Below are positions 1 to 6,669 of a DNA stretch of 17,874 bases, piece after piece. Numbering within the stretch: position 1 is the stretch's first letter; every line of letters begins with the position of its first letter. The stretch lies in the NCBI GenBank assembly GCA_964534515.1, contig CAZHPW010000045.1:1-17874 (forward strand), given 5' to 3'. This DNA comes from UBA6115 sp964534515. Its GTDB lineage: Bacteria > Bacillota > Clostridia > Christensenellales > Aristaeellaceae. Both the position numbers and the translations under genes were made by a program. Under the pieces are notes generated by a model that made no database searches, had not been told where the DNA came from, and saw only the letters and a program-made list of their open reading frames with translations.

Positions 1-166
1 TGACAAGAACGTGCAAAAGGTGGTCACCAACGCGGTCAAGTGGGCCAAGCCCAACGCCCAGATGCCCAAGGTAACCCTGGGCGAAATCAAGAACCCCATC
101 ATGCCCATCAAGGACGCGAAGGAAAACACCTTGGCCCAGCTGCATGTGTACAAGGACGAGGAGTAA
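1..166 (+). CDS. C-terminal fragment of a ThuA-like protein (partial)
   Basis: Only the last 54 codons are in the window, read in the frame starting at base 2 and ending in TAA at 164-166. The visible segment contains NVQKVVTNAVKWAKP, which resembles the closing helix of ThuA-like (trehalose utilisation, glutamine-amidotransferase-like fold) proteins, where an N-x-x-V-x-x-x-x-x-N-A-V-x-W-A-x-P pattern is typical. The 35 or so residues after it are a charged tail with no motif I recognise. A rho-independent terminator follows 20 bases later, so this is the end of a transcription unit. The assignment rests on one short motif; the N-terminal part outside the window would decide it. Confidence 0.5.
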   Translation, partial: DKNVQKVVTNAVKWAKPNAQMPKVTLGEIKNPIMPIKDAKENTLAQLHVYKDEE

Positions 167-185
167 AGCCCACTAAAGCATTAAG

Positions 186-219
186 AAATGCGGACCGCAG
201 TAACGCGGTCCGCATTTTT
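186..219 (+). terminator. Rho-independent terminator after the ThuA-like gene
   Basis: A perfect 13-bp stem (186-198 with 205-217) has a 6-base loop and runs into a T tract at 215-219. On the other strand the stem is followed by a T-rich stretch (TTTCTTAATGCTTT), so it may also end the convergent peptidase gene at 242-865. Confidence 0.85.
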
Positions 220-241
220 CATTCAAGGAAGGATGGCTATC

Positions 242-865
242 TCACCTGCCGCTGACATACACAAAGCCGCCGCCCCGTTTGGTGTTGACCAGCCAATCCC
301 CCAGGTCCACGCGGAAGCGGATGCCATTGTCATAGATGTCCAGCTGCGCCGTATCCCCGCTGCCATGGATGCCCACCACCGTGACCCAGTGCCAGGTCTC
401 CAGCTGCTCCTGCCCGCCGTTGTGCAGGTTGAGGAAGGCGACGGGTGAATCGGACTTCAAGCCCTCTCTGATGAATTGCTCAGCGGCCTCAAGGGAGGGG
501 CGAGCTGATACCTGGGCGGGTACCTCCAGCACCAAAGAATGCCCAGGGTAACCCAGTTGTTGAAGCATCTCATCCAGGCCCTTTTGCATCAGAAAAGGAG
601 AGTTCAGCCCCAGCACTCCGGGGGTCAAGTACTGCCAGGAATACTCCATCAGGTTGATGAAGCTGTCCCTGTCCTTGACCTCATGGGGCAGGGACAGACG
701 GCTGCGCCCGGCGAAATAATGCAGGATGTTGGCCCCCGTGCAGGAGCCGCAGCCGGCCTTGCGCTGCCAGAAGCTGCGGAACCAATCCTGGTCGCAGCCA
801 AAGAAAGGGCCGTCTCCCGGCCAGGAGAGTTCAAGGAGTTCCGGGGTGTGCACAAAACTGGTCAA
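242..865 (-). CDS. Putative papain-like (peptidase C39-like) cysteine peptidase
   Basis: This 207-residue protein has no signal peptide or membrane segment. Residues 36-50 read AGCGSCTGANILHYF, which matches the nucleophile helix of C39-like/papain-fold peptidases (usual form GCGPTxAxN), with Cys39 the likely nucleophile. Residues 156-165 (ETWHWVTVVG) supply the expected catalytic His159 at the start of a beta strand, and Asp176 or Asp179 in LDIYDNG could be the third member. The N-terminal CDQDWFRSFWQR segment resembles small uncharacterised clostridial proteins of this fold. The start is supported by a GAAAGGA ribosome site at 874-880, 8 bases upstream. The gene stands alone between terminators, so the substrate cannot be inferred. 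Fold fairly likely, activity unproven. Confidence 0.55.
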   Translation of the reverse strand: MTSFVHTPELLELSWPGDGPFFGCDQDWFRSFWQRKAGCGSCTGANILHYFAGRSRLSLPHEVKDRDSFINLMEYSWQYLTPGVLGLNSPFLMQKGLDEMLQQLGYPGHSLVLEVPAQVSARPSLEAAEQFIREGLKSDSPVAFLNLHNGGQEQLETWHWVTVVGIHGSGDTAQLDIYDNGIRFRVDLGDWLVNTKRGGGFVYVSGR

Positions 866-876
866 TCGTTCTATCC

Positions 877-896
877 TTTCGCGCGAAACACGCGCG
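877..896 (-). promoter_or_regulatory. Overlapping palindromes in the peptidase leader
   Basis: TTTCGCGCGAAA at 877-888 is a perfect 12-bp palindrome. It overlaps a second inverted repeat, CGCGCG-N5-CGCGCG (880-885 and 891-896). In the transcript the second repeat forms a GC hairpin directly 5' of the ribosome site, and the first palindrome runs into the GAAAGGA itself. It could be a repressor site or a translational hairpin; the sequence does not say which. Confidence 0.4.
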
Positions 897-915
897 CAGC
901 AAAATTCTTAGCAGG

Positions 916-944
916 ACTATACAACAAGTATACCAGAATAGCAA
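916..944 (-). promoter_or_regulatory. Probable sigma-A promoter of the peptidase gene
   Basis: On the minus strand TTGCTA (939-944), a 17-bp spacer and TATAGT (916-921) lie about 50 bp upstream of the start codon. The match is 4/6 and 5/6 to consensus. A second -10-like TATACT lies inside the spacer. Confidence 0.5.
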
Positions 945-974
945 GAACATTAAACAAGCCCGGATAAGCCTAAG

Positions 975-1010
975 CATCATAAAACCCCCGGCAGTTCTCC
1001 TGCCGGGGGT
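975..1010 (-). terminator. Terminator of the ligase-ACP-oxoamine synthase operon
   Basis: A perfect 11-bp GC-rich stem (984-994 with 1000-1010) with a 5-base loop is followed on the minus strand by TTTTATGATG. It begins 18 bases after the stop codon of the 1104-residue gene, closing that operon and separating it from the peptidase gene. Confidence 0.8.
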
Positions 1011-1028
1011 AATTCGAGGTTCTTTTTA

Positions 1029-4000
1029 TCAGGCGGGCAGCTCGATGCCGGCTTCGGCCGCGGCTTCCACCAAGGCGTCCAGGGCCTTTATAATCTGCTC
1101 CTCCTTGTGCTCGGAGACCACGCAGAAGCGCAGCCTGGCCTTGCCCTTGGGAACGGCGGGGAAGACGGCCGGGGGCACGAAGACGCCCTTGTGGCGCAGC
1201 ATGTTGGACAGCAGGAAGGCATTTTCATCAGAGCCCACCAGGATGGGAATGATGGCGGTGTGCCCGGCTAAGCAGGTGTTCAGGTGGCGCTTGTGCGCTT
1301 CCTTGACAAAGGTATTGATGGCCGTCTCCAGGCTGGCGATGATGCTGGGGTCGCGGCGCAGCAGGCGGATGGCTTCCAGGGTGCCGGCTGCCAGGGGCGG
1401 GGAAATGCCCACGGAGAACACAAAGCCGGGCAGGTTGTAGCGCAGGTAGTCAATGATGACACGGGGGCCGGCCAGGTAGCCGCCGCAGGTGCCCAGGCCC
1501 TTGGACAGGGTGCCCATCTTGATGTCCACATCACCGGGCTTCAGGTTAAAGTATTCATCCACACCGCCGCCGGTCTTGCCGATGACGCAGGCGGAGTGCG
1601 CCTCGTCCACCAGCAGGAAGCAGCCATACTTTTTCTTGAGTTCCACAAAGGCGGGAACGTTGGCGATGTCGCCGTCCATGCTGTACGCGCCTTCAATGAT
1701 GATGAGGCACTTCTCATACTTGTCGCGCTGGTTTTTCAGAATGCTCTCCAGCGCCACAAAGTCGTTGTGCGGGAAGGGCTTGGAGGTAGCCTGGGACAAT
1801 TTGGTTCCCTGGTCAATGGAGTTGTGGGCCAGGGCATCGTACAAAATCAGGTCATTCTTGCCGCAGAAGTTGCCCACAAAGGTGACGTTAGTGGCGTGTC
1901 CGCTGACCAGAACGAGGGCGGCCTCGGAGTTCTTCCATTCGGCCAATTCGGCTTCCAGTTCCTGGTAGAGGGTTTTTTCACCCGCCAGCAGGCGGGAGCC
2001 GGAGGCGGAGGTGCCGTACATGTCAATGGCCGCCTTGGCCGCGTCCTGAACCTCCTTGCGGCCGGACATGGCCACATAGTTGTAGGAGCCAAAGTTGAGC
2101 ACCTCGTGGCCTTCCATCTGACTGACGTCGGTCAGCGCGCTGTCATGCTTGACGAAGTAGGGGTTTTCCATGCCGGAGCCCAGCAGGGCTTGCTGGCGCT
2201 CAAAGAAGGCCTTGAACTCCTCGGAGTCCTCAAAGCGGGTGACCGGGGTGATGTCACCTTTCTCCTCAGGCGCCTTGGTGTCCTCCCCGGTTAAGTGCTT
2301 GTTGATGATGGCGGTCAAGTCGTTAACCGTGGTGCACTGGCCGTATTCCTCGGTTGGGATGAGGACAGAGAAAAGCTCCTCCACCTTCAGGGAAACGCTC
2401 AGCACCTGCAGGGAGTCGCCGCCCAGGTCATTGATAAAGTGGGCGTCGTCGGTGATTTTTTCGGCCTCCACCTCCAGCGCTTCGGCGTAAAGGCGGCGCA
2501 CCTGCTCCTTGATTTCATCGGTGTCATGACCGGAGACCTCGGGCACGGCTTCTTCCACCACGATGGGCGCGGTTTCATTCAGCGGCAGGGTGCCGGATTT
2601 CAAATCCAGGTCCCGGTAGGGGATTTTCATCTCCTCCAGGGATTTTTTGAGCGCCATGCGCTTGACCTTGATGCCGTTGGCCAGTTCAAAGGGGGTGCGG
2701 GTGGCCAGGACGCGGGTAATCTGCTTAAGCACGGGGAGGCGCTTGTTGCTCTGGGCAACCTGGCGCATCAAGCCGGTCAGGTAGGCGTCATCGCGGTAGC
2801 GCTCGCCCACGTTCAACACCAGGGTGATGTCCTCATAGTCCGGGCGCACATGGCGGCGGCGGCGCAGGCGGTTGACACGGCTGGCGCCGGTGTTCTTAAG
2901 GCCCAACACGCAGTACTGCTCAACGCCGTCCAGGTTGCCGAAGAAATCCTCAATCTCGTCCGGGTAGACGTTTTCACCCGACTCATTGATGATGACATCC
3001 TTGCTGCGGCCCTCGACATACATGCGCATGCCCTTTTCAAGGCGCACCACGTCGCCCGTGCGGTACCAGCCCTGGGCGTCCAAATCCGCCGGGATGAGCT
3101 GGCCATCCTTTAGCTGGCCGGTGTGCACGCTGCGGCCGCGGATGAGCATTTCGCCGGTGTTGGAGCGTTTTCCGTCTGACTCCACCTTGTATTCAACGCT
3201 GGACAGCGGGCGGCCGACGGAGCCGGAGGTGCGCGTGTGCAGGTTCATGCTGGTTTCAACGGAGGTGATGGCGGTTTCCGTCATGCCAAAGCCGGAGACG
3301 GTGTAATAGCCCAGGGACGCGATGTTGCGCATGTGCTCCCGGGGTGTGTGGCTGCCGCCCAAAATGATGCAGTTGACGTCCGGGCCCAGAAGCTGGGCAT
3401 TGACGGACTTGAAGAGGGCTTTCTTGGCCAGGTTCATACCAAACTCGGGCCAGATGTTCTGCAGGCCCAGGCTGATGCCCTTCATGACCTTAAAGGCAAC
3501 ACGCTTGACCGGTTTTTGCGCGGCCACCTTTTTGTTAAGGCCGGAGGAGAGGCTGTTGGCCAAAACGGGCACGGCGCAGAGGAAATTGACTTTGAACCGG
3601 CGCATGTTGCCCAGGATGGTTTCAGGCGCCCTGTCCTTGATGAAAACCGTTTCATAGCCGATAAAGTTGCACCAGAGCACACAGACCATGAAGCCAAAGA
3701 TGTGATGGAAAGGCAAAAAGGCCAGGTTGCGCTGCCTCTGGTTGTTGACGATGCGCGGGTTGGCCTTGTGCAGGAGAACAGAGTTCAACACCTGCTCAGA
3801 AATGGCGGCCTGGTCATAAACAAAGATGCGGCTGGTGGCGGTGCTGCCGGAGGTGCAAAGCGCGACCTTGTCCGCCCAGGTGGGGGCAAAGTCCGTGACC
3901 TCAGGCGCCGCGAACAGGGCGTCCGCGTCCACCTGGACGAATTTGGCCGGCAGATTGCGGCGGCCTTTGAAAATAACACCGGCGGCGCCGGCCTCTTCCA

Positions 4001-4343
4001 GCATGAAGGCGGTCATGTCCTCAGACAGCCCGGCATTGAGCAGCAGGGGGTTGTAGCCCGCCTGCACCAGACCCCAGAACATGGGGAACCACTCCTTGCA
4101 GGTATCCACCTGAATGGCGACAAACTTGCCCTTCTTCTCCCCCAGCGCCTTGTCCAGGTAAGCCGCGTAATTGCGGGTCTGGTGCTCATAGTCGCCAAAG
4201 GTCCAGGAGCGCTCCTTGTCGCCCTCCAGCCAATGAGCGGCCAAACGCTCGGGGTTTTCAACGGTCAGTTCAAAGATTTTCTTAAAGGTCATCTCCGTGC
4301 GCAGCGTGTCGCAGCGCGCGACGATATCGGTGAAAAGCACCAT
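1029..4343 (-). CDS. Trifunctional acyl-AMP ligase - acyl carrier protein - alpha-oxoamine synthase
   Basis: One 1104-residue polypeptide carries three enzymes in pathway order. Residues about 18-575 are an ANL-family acyl-adenylating domain: phosphate loop LCTSGSTATS (162-171), HHIFG (213-217), GFGMTETA (351-358), GWYRTGD (425-431), and an A10-like NGIKVKR (556-562). Residues about 605-690 are an acyl carrier domain with the phosphopantetheine serine in GGDSL (Ser644). Residues about 715-1100 are a PLP-dependent alpha-oxoamine synthase: His840 stacking on the ring, DEAHS (913-917), and the Schiff-base lysine in GTLSKGLG (Lys948). The expected chemistry is ATP-dependent fatty acid activation, transfer to the internal ACP, then decarboxylative condensation with an amino acid to a 3-ketoamine. 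The family includes serine palmitoyltransferase, AONS and CqsA; the amino acid used cannot be read from sequence. The start has GGAGGG 7 bases upstream. It lies 14 bases after an SDR gene, so the two are probably co-translated. There is no signal peptide or frameshift. An arginine-rich stretch (NRLRRRRHVR, 491-500) in the ligase C-terminal part is notable. Confidence 0.85.
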   Translation of the reverse strand: MVLFTDIVARCDTLRTEMTFKKIFELTVENPERLAAHWLEGDKERSWTFGDYEHQTRNYAAYLDKALGEKKGKFVAIQVDTCKEWFPMFWGLVQAGYNPLLLNAGLSEDMTAFMLEEAGAAGVIFKGRRNLPAKFVQVDADALFAAPEVTDFAPTWADKVALCTSGSTATSRIFVYDQAAISEQVLNSVLLHKANPRIVNNQRQRNLAFLPFHHIFGFMVCVLWCNFIGYETVFIKDRAPETILGNMRRFKVNFLCAVPVLANSLSSGLNKKVAAQKPVKRVAFKVMKGISLGLQNIWPEFGMNLAKKALFKSVNAQLLGPDVNCIILGGSHTPREHMRNIASLGYYTVSGFGMTETAITSVETSMNLHTRTSGSVGRPLSSVEYKVESDGKRSNTGEMLIRGRSVHTGQLKDGQLIPADLDAQGWYRTGDVVRLEKGMRMYVEGRSKDVIINESGENVYPDEIEDFFGNLDGVEQYCVLGLKNTGASRVNRLRRRRHVRPDYEDITLVLNVGERYRDDAYLTGLMRQVAQSNKRLPVLKQITRVLATRTPFELANGIKVKRMALKKSLEEMKIPYRDLDLKSGTLPLNETAPIVVEEAVPEVSGHDTDEIKEQVRRLYAEALEVEAEKITDDAHFINDLGGDSLQVLSVSLKVEELFSVLIPTEEYGQCTTVNDLTAIINKHLTGEDTKAPEEKGDITPVTRFEDSEEFKAFFERQQALLGSGMENPYFVKHDSALTDVSQMEGHEVLNFGSYNYVAMSGRKEVQDAAKAAIDMYGTSASGSRLLAGEKTLYQELEAELAEWKNSEAALVLVSGHATNVTFVGNFCGKNDLILYDALAHNSIDQGTKLSQATSKPFPHNDFVALESILKNQRDKYEKCLIIIEGAYSMDGDIANVPAFVELKKKYGCFLLVDEAHSACVIGKTGGGVDEYFNLKPGDVDIKMGTLSKGLGTCGGYLAGPRVIIDYLRYNLPGFVFSVGISPPLAAGTLEAIRLLRRDPSIIASLETAINTFVKEAHKRHLNTCLAGHTAIIPILVGSDENAFLLSNMLRHKGVFVPPAVFPAVPKGKARLRFCVVSEHKEEQIIKALDALVEAAAEAGIELPA

Positions 4344-4357
4344 GGGTCAGCCCTCCG

Positions 4358-5167
4358 TCAGACTTTGTAATAGCTTGCCAGGAAACGCGCGAACAGGCGG
4401 CCGGGCAGAAGGTCGTGCAGCACGATAGCGGCGGTTTCTTTGAGCGTTGTTACCCGCAAGCGGGTGGGCAGGTTCTTTTTGTCAAGGGCGGCGGCCAACT
4501 TACTGCCAAAGGCCTCCGGGTGTCCGCCATTTGATTCATCCTGGTGCACGGTATCGCGCACACGGGTGAAGCTGTCGCGGTACTCAAGGGAGACGCGCTG
4601 CGCCCCGGTGCGGTACTTGTCCTGGCCGCCGCGGTGATCCCCCGGCTCCACCAGCATCACCTGGACGCCGTGGGCTTTGGTTTCCAGCAGCAGGCACTCG
4701 CTGAAGCCTTCCAGGGCATGCTTGGCCGCGACATAGGCGCTTTGAAAGGGGGTGGGCATCAAGCCATTGACCGAAGACAGCATGACAATCTTGCCCCGGC
4801 CGTTTTTTCGCATCAGCGGCAAGACGGCCTGTGTCAAACGAACCGTGCCAAAAAAAATAGTGTCCATGACCGCTTGGTACTCGGACAGGGCCAGGTCCTC
4901 CGCGGGACCCATGATAAGGATGCCCGCAGCGTTCACCAGGGCATCCGGGACGCCGTAGGCCAAAAGCGCTTTCTCACAAAAGGCGTCAACGCTCTCCTGT
5001 GAACGGACATCCAAGGGCAGGGTCTTGCCCAAATCCCCCAGGGGTTCATCCCCAATGAAGGAACGGGCTCCGGACACAACCTGCCAGCCCTTTGCCAGAA
5101 GCGCCTTTGCCGCTGCTTTGCCCAGACCGCTTGAAGCGCCGCTGACCCAGACTGTCTTACCTGCCAT
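4358..5167 (-). CDS. Short-chain dehydrogenase/reductase, probable 3-ketoamine (ketosphinganine-like) reductase
   Basis: This is a 269-residue classical SDR. The Rossmann motif SGASSGLG is at 9-16, NAAG at 79-82, the catalytic serine in MLSSV (Ser131 or Ser132), and the YVAAK pair at Tyr145/Lys149. GAR at 33-35 after the second strand suggests NADPH rather than NADH. The ribosome site GGAGG is 5 bases from the ATG. It is the first gene of a two-gene operon with the ligase-ACP-oxoamine synthase gene, 14 bases apart. SDRs such as 3-ketodihydrosphingosine reductase reduce the ketone made by serine palmitoyltransferase, so the operon context points to reduction of the 3-ketoamine made by the partner. 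Family assignment is firm; the substrate is inferred from the neighbour only. Confidence 0.8.
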   Translation of the reverse strand: MAGKTVWVSGASSGLGKAAAKALLAKGWQVVSGARSFIGDEPLGDLGKTLPLDVRSQESVDAFCEKALLAYGVPDALVNAAGILIMGPAEDLALSEYQAVMDTIFFGTVRLTQAVLPLMRKNGRGKIVMLSSVNGLMPTPFQSAYVAAKHALEGFSECLLLETKAHGVQVMLVEPGDHRGGQDKYRTGAQRVSLEYRDSFTRVRDTVHQDESNGGHPEAFGSKLAAALDKKNLPTRLRVTTLKETAAIVLHDLLPGRLFARFLASYYKV

Positions 5168-5194
5168 ACACTCCTCCGGATTGAAGTCTTCAAC

Positions 5195-5223
5195 ATATTA
5201 ATTCATTCTGTCTGTTTTTACAA
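5195..5223 (-). promoter_or_regulatory. Candidate promoter of the SDR/oxoamine synthase operon
   Basis: On the minus strand TTGTAA (5218-5223), a 17-bp spacer and TAATAT (5195-5200) lie 28 bp upstream of the SDR start. Each box matches consensus at 4 of 6, so this is a moderate call. Confidence 0.35.
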
Positions 5224-5292
5224 GCAAAGGATTTATTTTTCGGGCAGCCAGATTTTCAATGAAGGGGGCAGAAAGCCAGGCCAGACCGCCTG

Positions 5293-5311
5293 ATTAGTTA
5301 GGCACACTAAT
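5293..5311. promoter_or_regulatory. FapR-like inverted repeat upstream of the lipid-type operon
   Basis: ATTAGT (5293-5298) and ACTAAT (5306-5311) form a perfect 6-bp inverted repeat around 7 bases. The arms TTAGT and ACTAA and the 7-bp spacing equal the published Bacillus FapR operator layout; the centre differs. FapR senses malonyl-CoA and controls lipid synthesis, which would suit the operon that starts 126 bp away. Parts of the sequence (TTAGTTAGGC) also recall DtxR/IdeR-type boxes. It lies well upstream of the candidate promoter at 5195-5223, so its role is uncertain. Confidence 0.35.
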
Positions 5312-5381
5312 GATATTGCGGGGTTTTCTCGGTTCAAAATTTTTGCAGAAAAACAGCTAAAAATGTTTCAAATAAACAAAG

Positions 5382-5419
5382 AAAAACCGAAAAGACGCCC
5401 TGCTAAAAGGCAGGGCGTC
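5382..5419 (-). terminator. Terminator of the suf operon transcript
   Basis: A perfect 10-bp stem (5394-5403 with 5410-5419) with a 6-base loop is followed on the minus strand by TTTTCGGTTTTTC. It lies about 315 bases past the sufB stop codon, beyond the tandem repeat array, so the array should be inside the suf mRNA. Confidence 0.8.
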
Positions 5420-5424
5420 GGAAT

Positions 5425-5769
5425 TGCTTGATTTATGTTGTCGCTTGCTTTTGGAAGCCTTCAACTATCTTAACTTCCGTTCTTGCTTGGTCTTGTTACC
5501 GCTTGCTTCAGAAAACATTGCACCATCTTGGCTTCTGCTATTGCTTGGCCTTGTTTCCGCTTGCTTCAGAAAACATTGCTCAATCTTGGCTTCCGCTTTG
5601 ACTTGACTTTGTTGGTGCTTGCTTTAAGAAGCCTTCCATAATCTTGGCTTCTGACATGACTTGGTTTAGTTGCCGTTTACTTCAGGAAGTCTTTCACAAT
5701 CTCGGCTTCCGCCCTCACTTGGTTTGTTGCCGTTTATTTCAGGAAGCCTTCCACGATCTTGGCTTCCGC
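5425..5769 (-). repeat. 58-bp tandem repeat array copied from the sufB 3' end
   Basis: Six diverged units occur head to tail. On the plus strand their cores begin at 5443, 5501, 5559, 5617, 5675 and 5732: four steps of 58 bp and one of 57. The last unit is the real end of sufB plus its stop codon; the other five lie beyond the stop, between sufB and its terminator. On the coding strand a unit reads roughly GGAAGCC-N12-GGCTTCC, then codon-like AAG, then TAA (two gene-proximal units) or CAA (four distal units), then a linker containing CAAC or AACA. The period is not a multiple of three, so the array does not extend the protein. Several units can form a 7-bp hairpin. Most of the 5168-5733 gene-free stretch is this array; the remainder holds the operator, promoter and terminator listed separately. 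Confidence 0.85.
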
Positions 5770-6669
5770 TTCTTCTTCCGTCAATCCCAGGGTGCGGAGC
5801 TTCAAAATCTGCTCGCCCGCGATTTTGCCGATGGCGGCTTCATGGATGAGCATCGCATCCGGGTTTAGGGCGTCCAGTTGGGGCGCGGCGGTGACGATGG
5901 CGTCCTCGGCGATGATTGCGTCACAGGCGGAATGGCCGTGGCAGCGGGATTTGCCGATGATGCGGCTGTAAAACTCCTGACGGGAGGAATCCCGGGCGAC
6001 AGAGCGGCTGACCAGGTCACAGCCCGCGTCATCCCCCTCCAGTACCACGTCAAAACGGGTCTTGGCAATCTGCTCGCCGTTGGTCAAGAGGCGTTCACGC
6101 ACCACCAGGGTGGAGCGGGCCTTCAAAGCCGCCGTGGTCACGCGGTCGGTGACATCAACGCCGGACAACTGAACCGTTTCGATGGTCATCTTGGCGTCCT
6201 CATCCAGGTAGATGTCGCTCACCGGGTCAATGCGGCGGCGGCCTTCCCCCGCACCCTCGCCGATGTGTTTTTCTTCATAGAGGACATCAGCGTTCTTGCC
6301 CACAAAGAAGCGGTGCACGCCGTTGTGCTTGGCTTCGCCGCCGTCGTCCGTGTGCACGCCGCAGCCCGCCACGATGGTGACCCGGGCGCCCTCGCCGATG
6401 TAGAAATCATTATAAGTCAAGTCCTCCACATGGCCTTTGGTAACCGTGGCGGGGATATAGACCGTTTCGCCCGGGGTGCCAGGCGCGACATGGATTTCAA
6501 TACCGGGCTTGCCCTCCCTGTGGGGCAGGATTTTGATGTTTTCAGTGGAGCGGCGGCCGGCACAGCCGGTATCCTGGCGGATGTTGTAGGCGCCTTCAAA
6601 CTCGCCGCTCTTGCCGGTGACCTGGGTGAGCAGGTCCCGGGCGATGTCATTTAATGGGATGGTGTTCAT
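5734..6669 (-). CDS. sufB: SufB/SufD-family Fe-S cluster scaffold (SmsB-type)
   Basis: This 311-residue protein is about two thirds the length of E. coli SufB and lacks its long N-terminal extension. It keeps the SufBD beta-helix core and the C-terminal signature: SRCHGHSACDAI (241-252) and HEAAIGKI (276-283), followed by the helix ending in EAKIVEGFLK. It should form the scaffold half of a SufBC complex that assembles Fe-S clusters in the cytoplasm. Cysteines at 36, 103, 217, 243 and 249 are candidate ligands. The ATG overlaps the sufC stop codon (ATGA). With only sufC beside it and no sufS, sufU or sufD, the pair matches the minimal SMS (SmsCB) systems described in anaerobic Clostridia and archaea. 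The last 38 or so bases of the gene are the founder of the tandem repeat array downstream. Confidence 0.85.
   Translation of the reverse strand: MNTIPLNDIARDLLTQVTGKSGEFEGAYNIRQDTGCAGRRSTENIKILPHREGKPGIEIHVAPGTPGETVYIPATVTKGHVEDLTYNDFYIGEGARVTIVAGCGVHTDDGGEAKHNGVHRFFVGKNADVLYEEKHIGEGAGEGRRRIDPVSDIYLDEDAKMTIETVQLSGVDVTDRVTTAALKARSTLVVRERLLTNGEQIAKTRFDVVLEGDDAGCDLVSRSVARDSSRQEFYSRIIGKSRCHGHSACDAIIAEDAIVTAAPQLDALNPDAMLIHEAAIGKIAGEQILKLRTLGLTEEEAEAKIVEGFLK

Noticed and set aside
1029..4343. Ordinary BioF (biotin synthesis) gene
   Set aside because: The oxoamine domain is fused to a ligase and carrier and sits with an SDR; no other biotin gene is nearby.
1284..4370. Long plus-strand open frames opposite the ligase-ACP-oxoamine synthase gene
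   Set aside because: They are GC-rich antisense shadows: no recognisable domains, while the minus strand carries continuous conserved motifs.
5425..5769. Tandem repeats as a CRISPR array
   Set aside because: The units are contiguous and diverged along their whole 58-bp length, with no constant repeat alternating with unique spacers and no cas genes.
5424..5868. Short plus-strand open frames across the repeat array
   Set aside because: They arise from the repeated antisense of the sufB end, have no ribosome site and differ in frame from unit to unit.
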